DNA of 64,000 nucleotides from Helopsaltes ochotensis (taxonomy: Eukaryota > Chordata > Aves > Passeriformes > Locustellidae), in assembly GCA_013400155.1 (NCBI GenBank), contig VXBM01000192.1:890158-954157 (forward strand). Direction: 5' to 3'. Under the pieces are notes generated by a model that did no database searches, was not told the DNA's origin, and was given only the letters and a program-made list of their open reading frames with translations. Shown here piece after piece: positions 1 through 12,500 of this stretch; within the stretch, counting starts at the first letter, position 1, and each line of letters opens with the position of its first letter. Position numbers and translations under genes: made by a program.

Positions 1-3000
1 AGCTCTTTTTGCTGTCTTTGATTTATTTACGCCACCTCCCCAGAACAAGCAATTTCTATATCTGTCCTGCAGGCTTTCCAGAATGTGTAACATCTTACAG
101 CATCAAGTGCATTTATCTAGCGAGAAGCAGTGGAATGCTTGTTACTCACACACTTAAGATGTATAGATAAAATATAACTGACCAGAAGTAGCTTAATCTG
201 TTGGTATATGATGTAACTGAAGTTTCATAGGACTGGAGCTTATGAAACATTTGTTCATGATGAGAGCTCCATAAATCATTCTGATGAACCTTGCTACCTT
301 TTAAAATAAATAGGGCGTAAAAAGTATAAGTGGGTTGAGGGGTTTTTTCCTTGTTAATCTGAGCAAGAAGGAAGGTGCTTAGCCCAGGATTCAGTGTGTA
401 TGTGTATATGCATACACACACATTTACTCTTAAACCTCATTCCTGGGGGGACCTTCATGGGTGACAGCTACCAGCAGAGAAAGACTGGGCAAAATACTCC
501 AAAGATAGTAGCTGATCTTGTCAACCAGCTTTTGAGGTTTGCTGCACTTTCTCTTTTGTTCTTCCTGGTCTTCTACCCATTTTAAACCACATGTGATTTT
601 TACATTCCCATGCATAAATAGCATAAACACCTTCACACTTGAACAGTCATAAAAAATACAGATAAACTGCTTTCACCTTACAAGTTTCTAACATATTTTA
701 ATCATTTGCTGCTGTCCTTATTTTAATCATTTGCTGGGTACTCAAACTTCCATTTTAAGTAAGCTGATACGGTGGTAACACCTAGGCTGCTCAATTTATA
801 ATCCTAAATGGTACAGATGTCTTCAAGTTGTTCAGTGCATACAGTATTACTTCACAGATATGCTGCATGTATTTTTAAACTTGGTGCCAAGTTGTTTGGT
901 TTGAAACTGAGCCATAGGATTTGTACTTGCCAATTCTAAATTTAAATGTAATTTATCATGTGTATCATGCCAAGGAGAGCAAACCTGCAGGCATCTGCTC
1001 ATTCAATGCACCTGGGAGATTTGCTGCTGAGTAAGCTGTATGTGTGTATTTTTTGGCAATGGAAAAAGGAATAAATGGAACTGTCAAAGGATTGCAGTCG
1101 GTCACAAGAGACATCTGTATGGTTCTTGTCAGTTTTCTGCTTTGGAAATCGTGGTCTAGTGGGAGTTTGTTGTTGTTGTTTTCTGGTTCATTTATTGGGT
1201 TCTTGTGTTACTACTCCATCAGCCAGAAGAGGGTAAGGATGTAAATCATTAATTTTTAAATGGCCTAAATAAATGTTTGGTTTGGTCATCTGTGTCACCG
1301 TTAAGCTTTTAAGAGGCTTGACATGTTTAGCTGCAGTACTGTATTCTGCATGTATCTGCTGGTCACCAGACTCTCTGCAATTTGTGCCATTAGTTTGTAG
1401 TGGCAATGGGAGCTGTAATTGTAGGAAAGTGTTGCTCAGTCCTGGCTCTGAGCTCTGTAGGAGAAGCAGCATGCTCAGAAATCTCTGCAAAGATCTTCAG
1501 AGCTATGCATTCACCTATTTTGTCAAAATAAGTCAAAATAAATAAGTTGTCCTCTATCTTCACCCAGTGCCATCCTTCTCCAGTGCTTTCACCAGCCATG
1601 GACTGCTTTGGTGTTGCACAAGTCTTGTCTTCCTGTGACAGTGAATCTGCAGACATTGATACTTGAACCATGGCAAGCCTTTTTTTCTTTAAAGTGTCAG
1701 CACCAGTAACTTCTCTCAGCTGATGCCAACCAGCATCTTGGTCACCAAAAGGCACAACCCTTCTGAAAGAGAAAAATGTAATGTTTTTACAACCATAAAC
1801 CTGTTCAGCAAAACATGTTTTCTGATCTTTTATCTGCAGTGTGCTGGGTAGAACTAGGTGACACACCTCTAAAATCAACTTTTTTGTTCTAAACTGTTGA
1901 CAGAGAGCTCTGCAACTGCAGCTGCCTCTACAACCATATGCTAAAAATACTGTATTTCAGACAAGTGGGTGCAATGTTCACCTCTTAATGGACTGGGGAA
2001 GTTAAGCGGCATTCACATTTTGATTGAGTATTGGGATACCTCCTCTTGTTGGTGCACATACTTGACCAATTCCCATGGGGGGGGTTTTGTGCCTCCTTTT
2101 CCAAGCAGTGAACTACTCTATTGTTTGGCAAATCCTATAGGTTTCATGTCATGACTTCAGCTTTCTGGCAAGACAGTTAAGAAGAAGTCCCTTCTGTGGT
2201 GTTAATGGATTTTTTTTCCTTCAAGGCAGCAGTGTAAAGCTGTATGGAAATAATTCATCTCCACTGTTAAAGAATTGAGTAAAGCTGGTTTATTTTTTCC
2301 CTAGAGCTCAATTAATGTGTTTTAAAGGAATGATCCTGATGCTCAAGTAAAATCCTTCACTTCAGGAGTTGTAAAAATGCAGCTCTGACAGAAGTCTGGC
2401 ATCAGGTACCAGATACCACCATCTGGTATCAACCTCACTTTTTCAGGATGTGGCTCTGTGTCCTTTGGATGGGTGGACTTGGAATCAAGAGCATTTCTCT
2501 GCCGAGTGTCTTACAATGGCAAAGGGTCCCTCACTCATGGGGAAAGCATTTGGGGTGTACTCCTCTTTTAACTTAAGAAGGGCTTGTGTGGACACAGTGT
2601 CAGTCCAGCTCCATTTGCCAGTTCCTTGATTCAGAGCAGAGCTCAGCTCCTCTGGCGTGCACGGGCTCTGTCCTGGGCCTGGAGCCCATCCACGCACATC
2701 CCTCTGCTGGAGGAGGCAGGAGCAGCCACGTTTGCCAAAGTCTGCTTTCATGTTCTCACCTCAGGTTTCAAATGCAGTTGAGCTGAAACATCAGTGTGTT
2801 GCCACCCATACAGACAAGCCTTTTCTCTGTCCTGCCGTCCCATTCCTTTCTTTATGGATTTTCCCCATCTGAAAGCTGCCACATGTACACAAATGAAAAG
2901 ACACCAAAGATGCATTTTAACATGATTTAACAAATAGTTCTGCCATTTCTGCTCAGGTTTGGGGTTTTTTTCCTATTGTGAATAGTTACCCATCTTCATT

Positions 3001-5153
3001 GAATTACTTTTATCTCTGTTTAAGACATGGAGATATCATATTTTACAAAAAATTGTCTCCTTTGTGGGGAGTAGGGGTAGTGTTAATTTAGTTAAGTAGT
3101 TTAGTTTAGTTTAGCCTACATCTGCTCAGAAAGCTCCCAGTAGCTGGAAGTACCACATGAAAAGGAGATCACGTGTAACTAAAAAATTAAATAAAAATGT
3201 CTTCACTGCACGTTCTGTTTTACAGAGTTAAAAAATAGAACTTTTCTGAAATTTTCTCTGGGTATTTATCAGAGCCTTATTCCTAATTTGGGCTGTATTC
3301 CCAGCAGCCGAGTGTGTTGCAACAGAGTGAAGTCCATGGGAGGCAAAAGGGCATTGCAACTGCCAGCCACATTCAGAAGAAAAAGATAAATGGAAAACTA
3401 AGAATAGCTTTGCTCATTTTCAGGGAGGAACCTTCCATCTGATGAGGCCGTTACTAGCTCACCACAGTGCCTCAGCAGGTGATTCCTCCTGTCCTTGCTT
3501 TGCAAGTTCAAACTGCCACGTGCCTGCAAACCGTGATGCTATGCAGCAATAGAGAACAGGTGTGTGCCACAGAGGGGTGGATGGACCTGTAACAGAGAGG
3601 TCAACGTCAGTGCTTCTGCCTGGTGTGCTCTGTAAGCTCTCCTGGCCATGGTTTTCCATTTTTAGTGTGTATTTGCAGACATGTGAAACGTGAGGTAACG
3701 TGCACTGCAGGGGTGACTCTGAGATTACCTCTGTGTTGCGTAAATGCCCTGGCTGTGGGAGATGATGCCTGTTCCCCCTGCCCCACACAGGGCAGTGGGG
3801 TTGGCGTCCACCTGTTGTGGCAAGCCAGCCCTAGGGCAGACTGGGTGTGCCCCACCAATACTTGATCCTGCATATCCTCTGCTCCCTAAGGCATACTTGT
3901 CCTCCTTTTCTCCTTTTTTTGGGAGGGGGAGAGGGGGTGGGTTTTTTGGGGGGAGGTTCAGTGTGGAGCTGTTACTTTCCAGCAATGAAAACACATTCTC
4001 AGTGTCCTTTTCAGCATTTCTGTTAACCAGTCCCAATCTTTAAAATAAGAGTGCACTAACAAGAAGCTACTTTCACCATTTTGGCACTTTATCTCTTTTA
4101 ATGTAGAACAGGCATGGCAATGCTTCTGTGTGTCCTGAAAATGCATTAAGTACAGAGATATTTCTACACAGGTCAATAATTTAGACCATTATTAACTTAC
4201 TGCTTATTAACTTGTTGCTTGGGGTGCTATGATGATGCATCCCTTACATTGCTGGCCTTTTCCATCTGAGTCACAATCAGTATTGCCCTCTGAAAAAGAT
4301 CAAAGTAAACAAAGAGCTTTCCCCTGCTATCAGTTATCAAAATTGAAGTCAAGTAATCAATGCTTTCTGTTTACCTCTCTACATTTATAATTATATTTCT
4401 ATTTCTGTCTGTAAAGTAGTAATAATTTGTGAGTCTTTGGGCTTTTATTAGACTCACAGGATGCTGTTTCAGTGCATCTTTCAAAATAGTTTCTTTCCAG
4501 AGTCCAAGTGTGGACCGGTCTCAGCTTTAGGAAAAAGTCACTCTTTGCCAGGGAGTAAGAGGCATGGAATTGAAGTTGGTGTTGTGCTCAGTGTTTATCC
4601 AGGGGTGCAGTGAATTAGCAGAACATTCTTGTACTAGGTGAAACAGAGCAAGAAAGCTGTTAACAAAATATCTCCATGGGGTGTAATTAGAAATGGGAGA
4701 GGTCATCTGCATTTCACTCCATTTCTTACTGCTTGGTCCCTCCTTCTAGTATGCATAGAGCCTGGAAAACTGCTTTTATACTTGCCTTTACTTCTGATTG
4801 GTCCCTGAGAGGGAGGCTGACTTCAGCGTATCAGAAATGGGCAGAAGAAAAGAATATTCATTTACAAGTTGTTCAATAAATAAGCACCCCTGTGGAGGCA
4901 TCTGTTTTTCTGGGTGTAGAGTTACTTTGGCTGGGTAGGGCTTAGGATCTTCTGGCTCGCTTTAAGCTGGGTTGCAGAAATAAGACTTTTGCAGGTCTGC
5001 TCTTACAGTTTCATTGAACAAAGCCCCTGCAAAATCCTGGGGTTATGAAATATTTCCTCTCTGTCAGGTCCCAGAAAAGAGATGGCATCTGCAGAGCCAG
5101 AAAAGGAAGTTCTTGCCTTATAGAGAGAGCTCTTGGTGTGACACAATGGCTGA
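1..5153. other. Intergenic DNA upstream of ADPRHL1
   Basis: No coding exon is recognised. In human, DCUN1D2 ends just upstream of ADPRHL1 on the same strand, but I found none of its C-terminal peptide here; part of its 3' UTR could be present unrecognised. AATAAA hexamers occur near 307, 1268 and 1536. A near-palindromic TG/CA stretch lies at about 394-424. Otherwise it is plain AT-rich sequence. Confidence 0.7.
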
Positions 5154-5160
5154 TATAAAG
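5154..5160 (+). promoter_or_regulatory. ADPRHL1: Candidate TATA box of ADPRHL1
   Basis: TATAAAG lies 94 bases upstream of the ATG at 5254. A start about 30 bases downstream would give a leader of roughly 70 bases with no upstream ATG. There is no CpG island here, which fits a tissue-restricted TATA promoter. An inverted CCAAT box (ATTGG, about 4797) lies further upstream. This is inference from motif and spacing only. Confidence 0.4.
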
Positions 5161-5253
5161 TGTCGGGGGAGCTGAGTTGAAGGCAAAGGAACAAAGGAAG
5201 ATCAAGACTCGGTGGCTGTCTCGGGCAAAAGGAAAGTGGGAAGTGTCTTGGGG

Positions 5254-5467
5254 ATGGATAAATTTAAGGCTGCACTTGTTCTGGCTGGGGTAGGGGATGC
5301 TCTCGGTTATCGCAATTTCTCCCGCGAAAACAATGCCTTAGGTGCAAAAATCCAGCAGGAGCTGAAGGAAATTGGAGGGCTTGAGAACCTGGTGCTCTCT
5401 CCCGACAAGTGGCCAGTAAGTGACAACACGCTCATGCACATGGCTACAGCTGAGGCTGTCATCACAG
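5254..5467 (+). CDS. ADPRHL1: ADPRHL1 exon 1 (residues 1-71)
   Basis: This exon encodes the start of the ADP-ribosylhydrolase fold, opening MDKFKAALVLAGVGDALGYR. The glycine-rich GDALG turn is the family's N-terminal hallmark. The ATG has G at -3 and G at +4, and an in-frame TGA at 5173 with no ATG between makes it the first possible start. Residues 55-61 read VSDNTLM. Active ARH1 has an Asp-Asp pair in this motif that binds Mg2+; here the second Asp is Asn (N58), as in other ARH2 proteins, which argues for loss of hydrolase activity. The exon ends ACAG with donor GTAGGT, leaving one base of codon 72. Confidence 0.96.
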
Positions 5468-7228
5468 GTAGGTACGGCGGGAATAGCGAGCACAGTCTGC
5501 AGAGGAACAGAGCTTCGAGCTGCTGCATTTCTTAGAATAAGCCTGATTGCTGGGGAAATCATGAGAAAGTGTGTCAGAAATGCTGCTTATGTGAATGATA
5601 ATCTGCATTAATTTGGCTGCTCCATGAGCGCTATCCTGTGACCATCTCACAAACTGGGGGGGGGGGGGTGCATCTTAATTTCTGGAGCGTGGAGGGGCTC
5701 TTCCTGTATTTTTCCTAGAGATGTACAGTTGGTTAAAGCTTAAAGACTAAAATACCACATGTCCAGGATAACAAAAATAATTGCCAAGTAGATTATCTGT
5801 ATGCTGAAGTATGTCAGGGAATAATATAGCCACTAGAGAGTCTTCGGTAACAGGTAAGAGCTCTTCTGAGTGCATTGTTTGTTTCCAGGACTCCAGGCTA
5901 GAGTAGAGTTACCTTAGTACCTCTTTCAGGCTAAAAGCACCAGTGCTGTCTCCTCTTTGCTGCCCCTCAGACAAAGGGTTGCATCTGCAAAAACCTATTT
6001 GTTTTATAAGGAGAGCTCCATGCCATTAGTATCAAAAAGTATCCTAACATACTGTTACATACATTCATTCATAATGAAATCTGTCAAAATTGTGGAAGTT
6101 ATAAGATGTCTTTTAAAATCACAACAGCTTGACAGAGAACATTTGTTTTTTCTTAAGGTGGGGGTCTTCTCATCTTTTTAAGATGAGAACAGTTTGTATC
6201 AACACCTTACCCATCAAACTAGAGCTTTCTGAGACTGGCAAGATCATAGAAAGTACACCAGAAGATAGTGACCTCTCAAGAGTGCTTTGCCTCTTCAGAA
6301 TGGTTCAAATTTTTAAAAATCTCTGTCAAGTATTCCTGATTTTTCTTAAAACTCATAACAGTACATAACTACCAGTAGCAGAAGCTCCCAATGTAGCTAA
6401 GTATCCTTCACATCAATGAGATTTCCTTTGTGCTCATGTTTCACTCCTTTATCTGCCTGCTTCCAATCTGCTCTAAATTTAGTAGGTAGAGATCAGTTGA
6501 AGAGTGTGTAGGACACTTCATACTTGGCTATTAGCTAACCAATGGTTTAAGGGGTAGCTAATACACTAAAGATAAGGCAAGATGTCAGCCTATCAAGAAA
6601 AAGGATGATAGCATATTTCTGAATATAGGCTATGATTAAATACATATCGTGTATTTCTTGCTTATTGAACCCTTTGAAATCATACTTCTGGGTAATCAAG
6701 TCAGTTAAACCAACAGTAAAATAATAATTATTTTCTTAAATATAGCAGCCTGTAAATTGTTCTAAAGAAAAAAGTTTAAGCTACTGTTTCCATTGAAACA
6801 TATTTGTAGTAGTGTTTATCCTAGACTCTCATTTCTTTGACCTGATCAGACAAGCATTTTAAAAAGATGCTTTCATGGGCTAGAGAGGAATCAGCAGGAT
6901 GGAGGAGGGAATTTTAGTAAAAAAAAATCTTCATTTCGCAACATTGGTGAGTGGGACAAAATGAGTCCTTCTCCCCGCTTCCCACAAGGGAAACAAGAAC
7001 CTCTTCTGCCAGCAGCAGTGTCTCCTGACAGGGGGAATGCAAAAAAACCCCATGGCTTGCTCATGGCCCAGCCTAGGTGCCAAATCACCCACATCAACAG
7101 AGTGAAGCTGAAGAAGATGAACATCTGTGAGGCTGAAGGCATCTGCCACTAGCCCTAGGGACTTGCCCTTACTGCTGTGGAAACAGATTTTGAAGACTAT
7201 ATTGGGTGACTGGAACATTACCAGCCCA

Positions 7229-7268
<40 letters not shown>

Positions 7269-9340
7269 AGGGGGGGGGAAATAAGCAATAAAATATCTCT
7301 GTCGTTCACTGCCCTCTCCCTGCACATCCTGTTTACCAGGCAGGCTGCCTGATGGCCACAGTGTTCCCCAGACATTCACCTGCAGGCGGTTGTGGGATGC
7401 TTGTAGGCTGGGACAACATGCCCATGGCTTAAAGTCGTGAAGTCCTGCTGTCATTGTCAGGGCCCTGCCCTCAGGGGCTTCCCAGCCTGAGGCTGAGGCA
7501 GCAGCCAAGCGTGAGGTGCAGGTTTGTGTTAAGACAAAGGCAGTCTTCACCTGGGGAGGGGATTTTGGCCAGCACCTTGGCAGCTGCACAGCGAACATCC
7601 CAGGAGGGGCATGGCCACGAGAAACTGGGGCTGTGGGCACTGCTGCAGACTGAGCTGGTGCTCCCCAAATCCACCATGTGCCCTGACTGAAAGGTTGATC
7701 TGACAATGAAGGATAGACAAAACATCTGCTTCCTGGAGGAATCTGTTCTATAAGGGAGGAACAAGGACAGCATCATCAAACCCAGGGAAACTATCTCTGT
7801 AACGACAAAAGTGTTGTTGTTTTCTTCTCTTGCTTACACATGGATTTAAAAAAATAAGAGTTCATTTCTAAAGAAAGAACCTATCCTATTGATGGCTGAG
7901 ACAGCAATCTGACCCCAGACATGGGAACCATGGTGAGCTTGAACAGCCTCGAGGTGCTGGACCACAGGGACTCTGTGCTCTGGGGACAAGGTTTCTGCAA
8001 GAGCTGCCAGGCAGTAAACCCTGCTCCTGGCTCCTGTCTGGATAAACTGACACCTGACTCCTAAGTCTGGAAAGAGCTGGTAGCTTGAAAGTGTCTTGGT
8101 TCTTCAGGATTACACACTGAGATGGCCAGTGTAACTGGTAGGGTATTATTTTATGTGAAAGAAAATGAGTCTTTATTCTACCCTTCATCTTCTTTTCTTG
8201 TCTGCCTCCATAACTGGTATTTCAGAATGTCTCTTGCTTCTGGAACTCCGAACTTTCTCTTAAGATGAATTGTAAATTTCCAGAATTCACTATCTCTGAC
8301 AAAATGAAGATATTTTTAGAAGAACTTCCCCTGCTGTGTCATTCAACCTGTGCAACTAATCAAGTATTAAATGGGGTTTCTCTAAGTATGTAGAAAATAT
8401 GTAAGTGGATATTTGGCCTCTGTTCACACTGATTACACAGCTGTAATAGATGCAAGTGGAAGGTTTTCCTTGACATGAGTCAAGGGAAGGACTCTTAAGA
8501 CCAACAACAGACAACACCAGCCAAGAGAAGCAGCAATACTGAAGAAACAGTCTATGTTTAACAGGGGGAAGGTTCCTCCTTAAGCAAGACTATAGGACTT
8601 GGTGCAAATAATCTATAAACAGATACTGTTAGCCAACTTATTACAGAGAGAAATTTATGTGATGGAAACTGCCTTCAGGCAGTAGAGGTTTACTGCTCTT
8701 ACTGATTTTTATACTATTTCTTTTAAAACCTCACTGTTCATGATATTATAAGATATTTGGATCCCTGCATGAAAGACCTACAAATTTTACACAAAATACA
8801 TATAACATACAGGTTTAAAAAAGGAAGTTGCTAATCTGCTTTTGTATCAAATCATACATACCTCTTAAAGTGATTCTGTAATGTGGTAATTAAAAAAAAA
8901 AAAAAAAAAGGGCTTTCATTTTTAAATTGGATTCACATCTGTAAAGGCAGGGGCTGAGCCAGGCACAGTTGGCTTTATCCAGACCCCATGGAAGCCACGC
9001 TGTCACCTGACAGTTGATCATCTCTGTAATGACTTCACACCAACAGAGCTTAAATAAAGGCCATCAGCAGCTACTGTTGATTAACAGAATGCTTCATCAT
9101 TCCAGTGAAAGAATTAAACATGGAAATGAAAGGAGGGAAAGATGAGAACTGAAAGTTAAGCCAATTCCCCCTCCAGCTTGCTGTCATGTTGTGTTAAAAT
9201 GTGACAGAAACATGACTTAGTATATTAGAAGTGGAAACAGGAGTACTTCTCAAATGCACGGTGAGCTTGCTTGCATGTTTTCTGTGGATTTTTGCTCTTC
9301 TGCCTTCACACAGCAACCTTCTCTTCCCTCCTCTGAGCAG
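5468..9340 (+). other. ADPRHL1: ADPRHL1 intron 1
   Basis: GTAGGT to CTGAGCAG. It contains a G12 run near 5657, the long A run at 7230-7266, a moderately GC-rich stretch around 7440-7700 of unknown nature, and A17 near 8893. No other feature is seen. Confidence 0.9.
7230..7279 (+). repeat. Long poly(A) run followed by G run
   Basis: 37 consecutive A are followed by GGAGGGGGGGGG, in ADPRHL1 intron 1. It may be a slippage-prone simple repeat or the tail of a retroposed RNA copy ending near 7229. I do not recognise the sequence before it. Confidence 0.85.
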
Positions 9341-9505
9341 ATTACTGGTGTTTAGAAGACCTGTACCGGGAGCTGGTGAAGCGCTACGTGGATGCTGTCG
9401 ACAAGCTCTCGGGCAGGCGGCCGGACCCCGCCACCATCGAAGGCTGCAGGGAATTAAAACCAGACAACCACCTTCTTGCTTGGCACACGCCCTTCAACGA
9501 AAAGG
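9341..9505 (+). CDS. ADPRHL1: ADPRHL1 exon 2 (residues 72-126)
   Basis: The acceptor CTGAGCAG precedes a frame reading DYWCLEDLYRELVKRYVDAV and continuing to the conserved RRPDPATIEGC and LLAWHTPFNEKG. These match the ARH2 segment between the first metal motif and the glycine-rich substrate loop. The exon uses 165 bases (2+54x3+1), so it joins exon 1 and exon 3 without a frame break. The donor is GTACGG. The middle of the exon is GC-rich with several CpGs, unlike its AT-rich introns. Confidence 0.96.
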
Positions 9506-12500
9506 GTACGGTACCGCTTTCCTTTAGAGGGCCTGGCTAGAATAATGCATGCTCTCGATGTTTGTGACCATATGGAAATTGTTTCCTTTTCCCCCCTGAC
9601 ATCAAAGGCCACTACCCCTGAAACATTTCCATGTTTGCCTGAGGATGACGAGAGATCTGCCAAGAATTCCTTCTGTAGGGCACTGTGTCCTCTTGTAAGC
9701 AAACCCCTCCCTCTTTAACATCTATTTAAAGAGACTTTGTCCTTGGCTCTGTGCCTCAGGGTCCAGATCTTTGTCCTTGAGTTTAATGGTTATTTTAAGA
9801 AATATTTTCTGCCATTTTTCCTTTAAACGTCTGTAGACTTGGATCTTTTCAGTGGCACCAGATCTGAACCAAAATGCCAAGCCTGTGAATTGCTCTCAGC
9901 ACCAACACGTTCACTGGAGGGAAAGCAGGGACTTTTCTCCATTTGGATGCCCTGCTAACAACTATGATTGTTTTGTTGATAATCCCTGATATTTTTAGCC
10001 AGGTTCACCTACACCTGACCCTCTCTTTCTTTCCCTTTATGATAATTTACTTTTACAATGAGTAAAATTTCCACTTCAAGTTAAATAACGCGCACGCAGC
10101 TATGTGCACACACATATGGACACAGTGCAATTAATCTTGAAAGCCTGTAGAGACACCCCATTATCAGAGGGGTGCACACACATAGACTCACAGTGCAATT
10201 AATCTTGAAAGCCTGTAGAGACACCCCATTATCAGAGGGGTGCACGCACATAGACTCACAGTGCAATTAATCTTGAAAGGCTGTAGAGACACCCCATTAT
10301 CAGAGGAGGGAGACCCAGACGGCCATAAAACGGTGTCAGCTCACACTGCTGTTGGCTGTGTCGGTGACACCCAGCCGCTGCAGAACGCACTGCCTCAACA
10401 GGACTGCCTATTGATGCAACACCATGGCACACACCCGGTGGCACAACGCCACAGCTATTTCTGGGTCTCTGCAGCCAGTTTGACAAAAAAAGCATCTCTC
10501 ACTTGTTGCCTGCTCCTCACAACAGCTGCTGGGAGTGAAAAGGGTGTGTTCTTCCCGCCCTGCTATCAGCCAGCCAGATCTGAGAAAGTGCCCCTTTGGC
10601 AGTTGTCATGTGTTTTGTGACTGACAGTGGATAAAATTTGGTGAAAATAATTGTGGGAGCTGCTGTTGGCCCCCAGGTAGCTCTTAACATTGTTCGACAA
10701 GCAGTTGAGTATGGCTCTTCCCTGGTCCACTGCAGAGTTGGGGCTACCTCTCTTCTTCCAGCCTTCTTCCTCCCCAGCTTTCCATGATGGACTATCTGCT
10801 TTGGGGATACTCTGGGCTAGAAGAATCTAAAATTAATTCCTGCCTTGAGATCTGGCAGCTAAAAGCCACCTTCTCCATCTGGAACATTTCAGGAAGCCTT
10901 TTTTTCACCCTGAGAGCAGAAGAGCCAGCAACCTGAAGTGGAGATGTTCTATCTTCTATGGGACACAACAATGCTATGGACATAATTAACTTCTAATTGA
11001 ATTTGCACAAAATTCTTCTTGAGGCAAAAACACGCCACAGGCATTGAATGCCTGGGATTGAATGCCTAGCAGTTAGATGAGTCTGCTGCTTCTGAGACAT
11101 GGTAAAAACATTTTGACCCACTGTCAAAACTTAAAATTGTTCAGAAGAGAATCATTGATGCTGTAGAACTGGAACCCAAATCTGATTAAGGTAGTACCCC
11201 CTGAGCCAGAGATTTGCTTTTGGAGCCACTGCGAAAGGCCAGTCAAATGGTGGGTCAAATAGCCGGGCTCTGTCTGTATCATATGTATTTCAGGTCAAGA
11301 CTGCAGCATCCAAACAGGTCTTTACTTGCAGCTGTGGAAGCAACTTCTGGGCTTCACTTGAGATCTTTTTGTTTGTGGTATTGGCAGAGAAGCATGAGGA
11401 AAAAAGTGTGAGGAAAAATGCAGAAAGTTGAGGGGAAAGTTGAAGAGAAGGTTAAGCTGCAGATGCACAGGAGATAAAGGTGCTGGGCTCTAAGTTTTCA
11501 TGCAGAATGATCTGTAGTCACAGAAGGCACATCCTCCTCAGGGCTTAGCAGCCATTACCCTAATCTTCATTATTCTACAGGTGTAGAGTGAAGAAAATCA
11601 CACTGAGGTATGACATACTAAAAAAAAGAATAATGTAGTGCATGAATGAAAAGGAAGATAACTGGGAAACAGCAAAAATTCACTGTCTTCTCCAGGACAG
11701 CAACTAGGGACTTCAAATGAAAATAGGAGGTCATGAGCTCAAAGAAAGCTAAAAAAGGACTTCTTCACACAACATCTACATAAGCTGCATAACTATTTTC
11801 CAATGCCAATTTGCAGATGCTATAGTTCATGTGAGTTTGAAAATGAGCTGGGAAAAATTCACCCTGGGGAAATCCTTCAAGAGTTTTTAAGCAGAAAGAT
11901 GAATAGCCAGCTGCCTCCTGGATCAGGGAGACAAATTGTCAGAGCTTAGTACAAAGGGATAATGTCACTGTACTTCTCTTTTACTCTTTCTTAAGTATCC
12001 TCTTAATTGTCAGACATGGTGAGTTGGCTTGACCTTTGGTCTGATCATGGAGGACAGTCCTTATGTTGTCACATGTGTCACTCCTGTTGCTTGGACAAGT
12101 CTTGCTGGCCTTTGTGTCCTTAGTTCAAATGGTAGACGTGAGACATGGGAGTTAGCTCCCTAAAGCTCTGTCTGAGTTTAATGTTACTCCACGTGATGGG
12201 ACTTTTTGTTACCAGGTTTACTTGTCTAATTCTGCAGAGGGTTTTATGGAACTTCCCAGACTGTAGGAATGCTACAAAGTGGGAAAGACAAGCTCCTCCA
12301 AACCAGCAGTCAGATTACTGTAGTACATCTTCCACTTTGGATATAGTGAGAGATGTTATTTAATTAGCCACTTTGTGTAGTGCAAGAGCCTCCCCTCTCA
12401 GATAACCAGGATGGACTGTTTCTCCTTTGGAGAAACCAGGTTTTCATAGTGAAGACTCTCATCTGCTACTCTATGGCAGCAGATGGTTTAATGTGTGGTC

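Noticed and set aside
1..5000. DCUN1D2 last exon, expected upstream by synteny
   Set aside because: The conserved C-terminal peptide is not found on the plus strand here, so the coding part must lie left of the window.
5212..5253. In-frame extension upstream of the ADPRHL1 ATG
   Set aside because: It would start at GTG. The first ATG after the in-frame TGA at 5173 is 5254, which matches the family N terminus and has a good start context.
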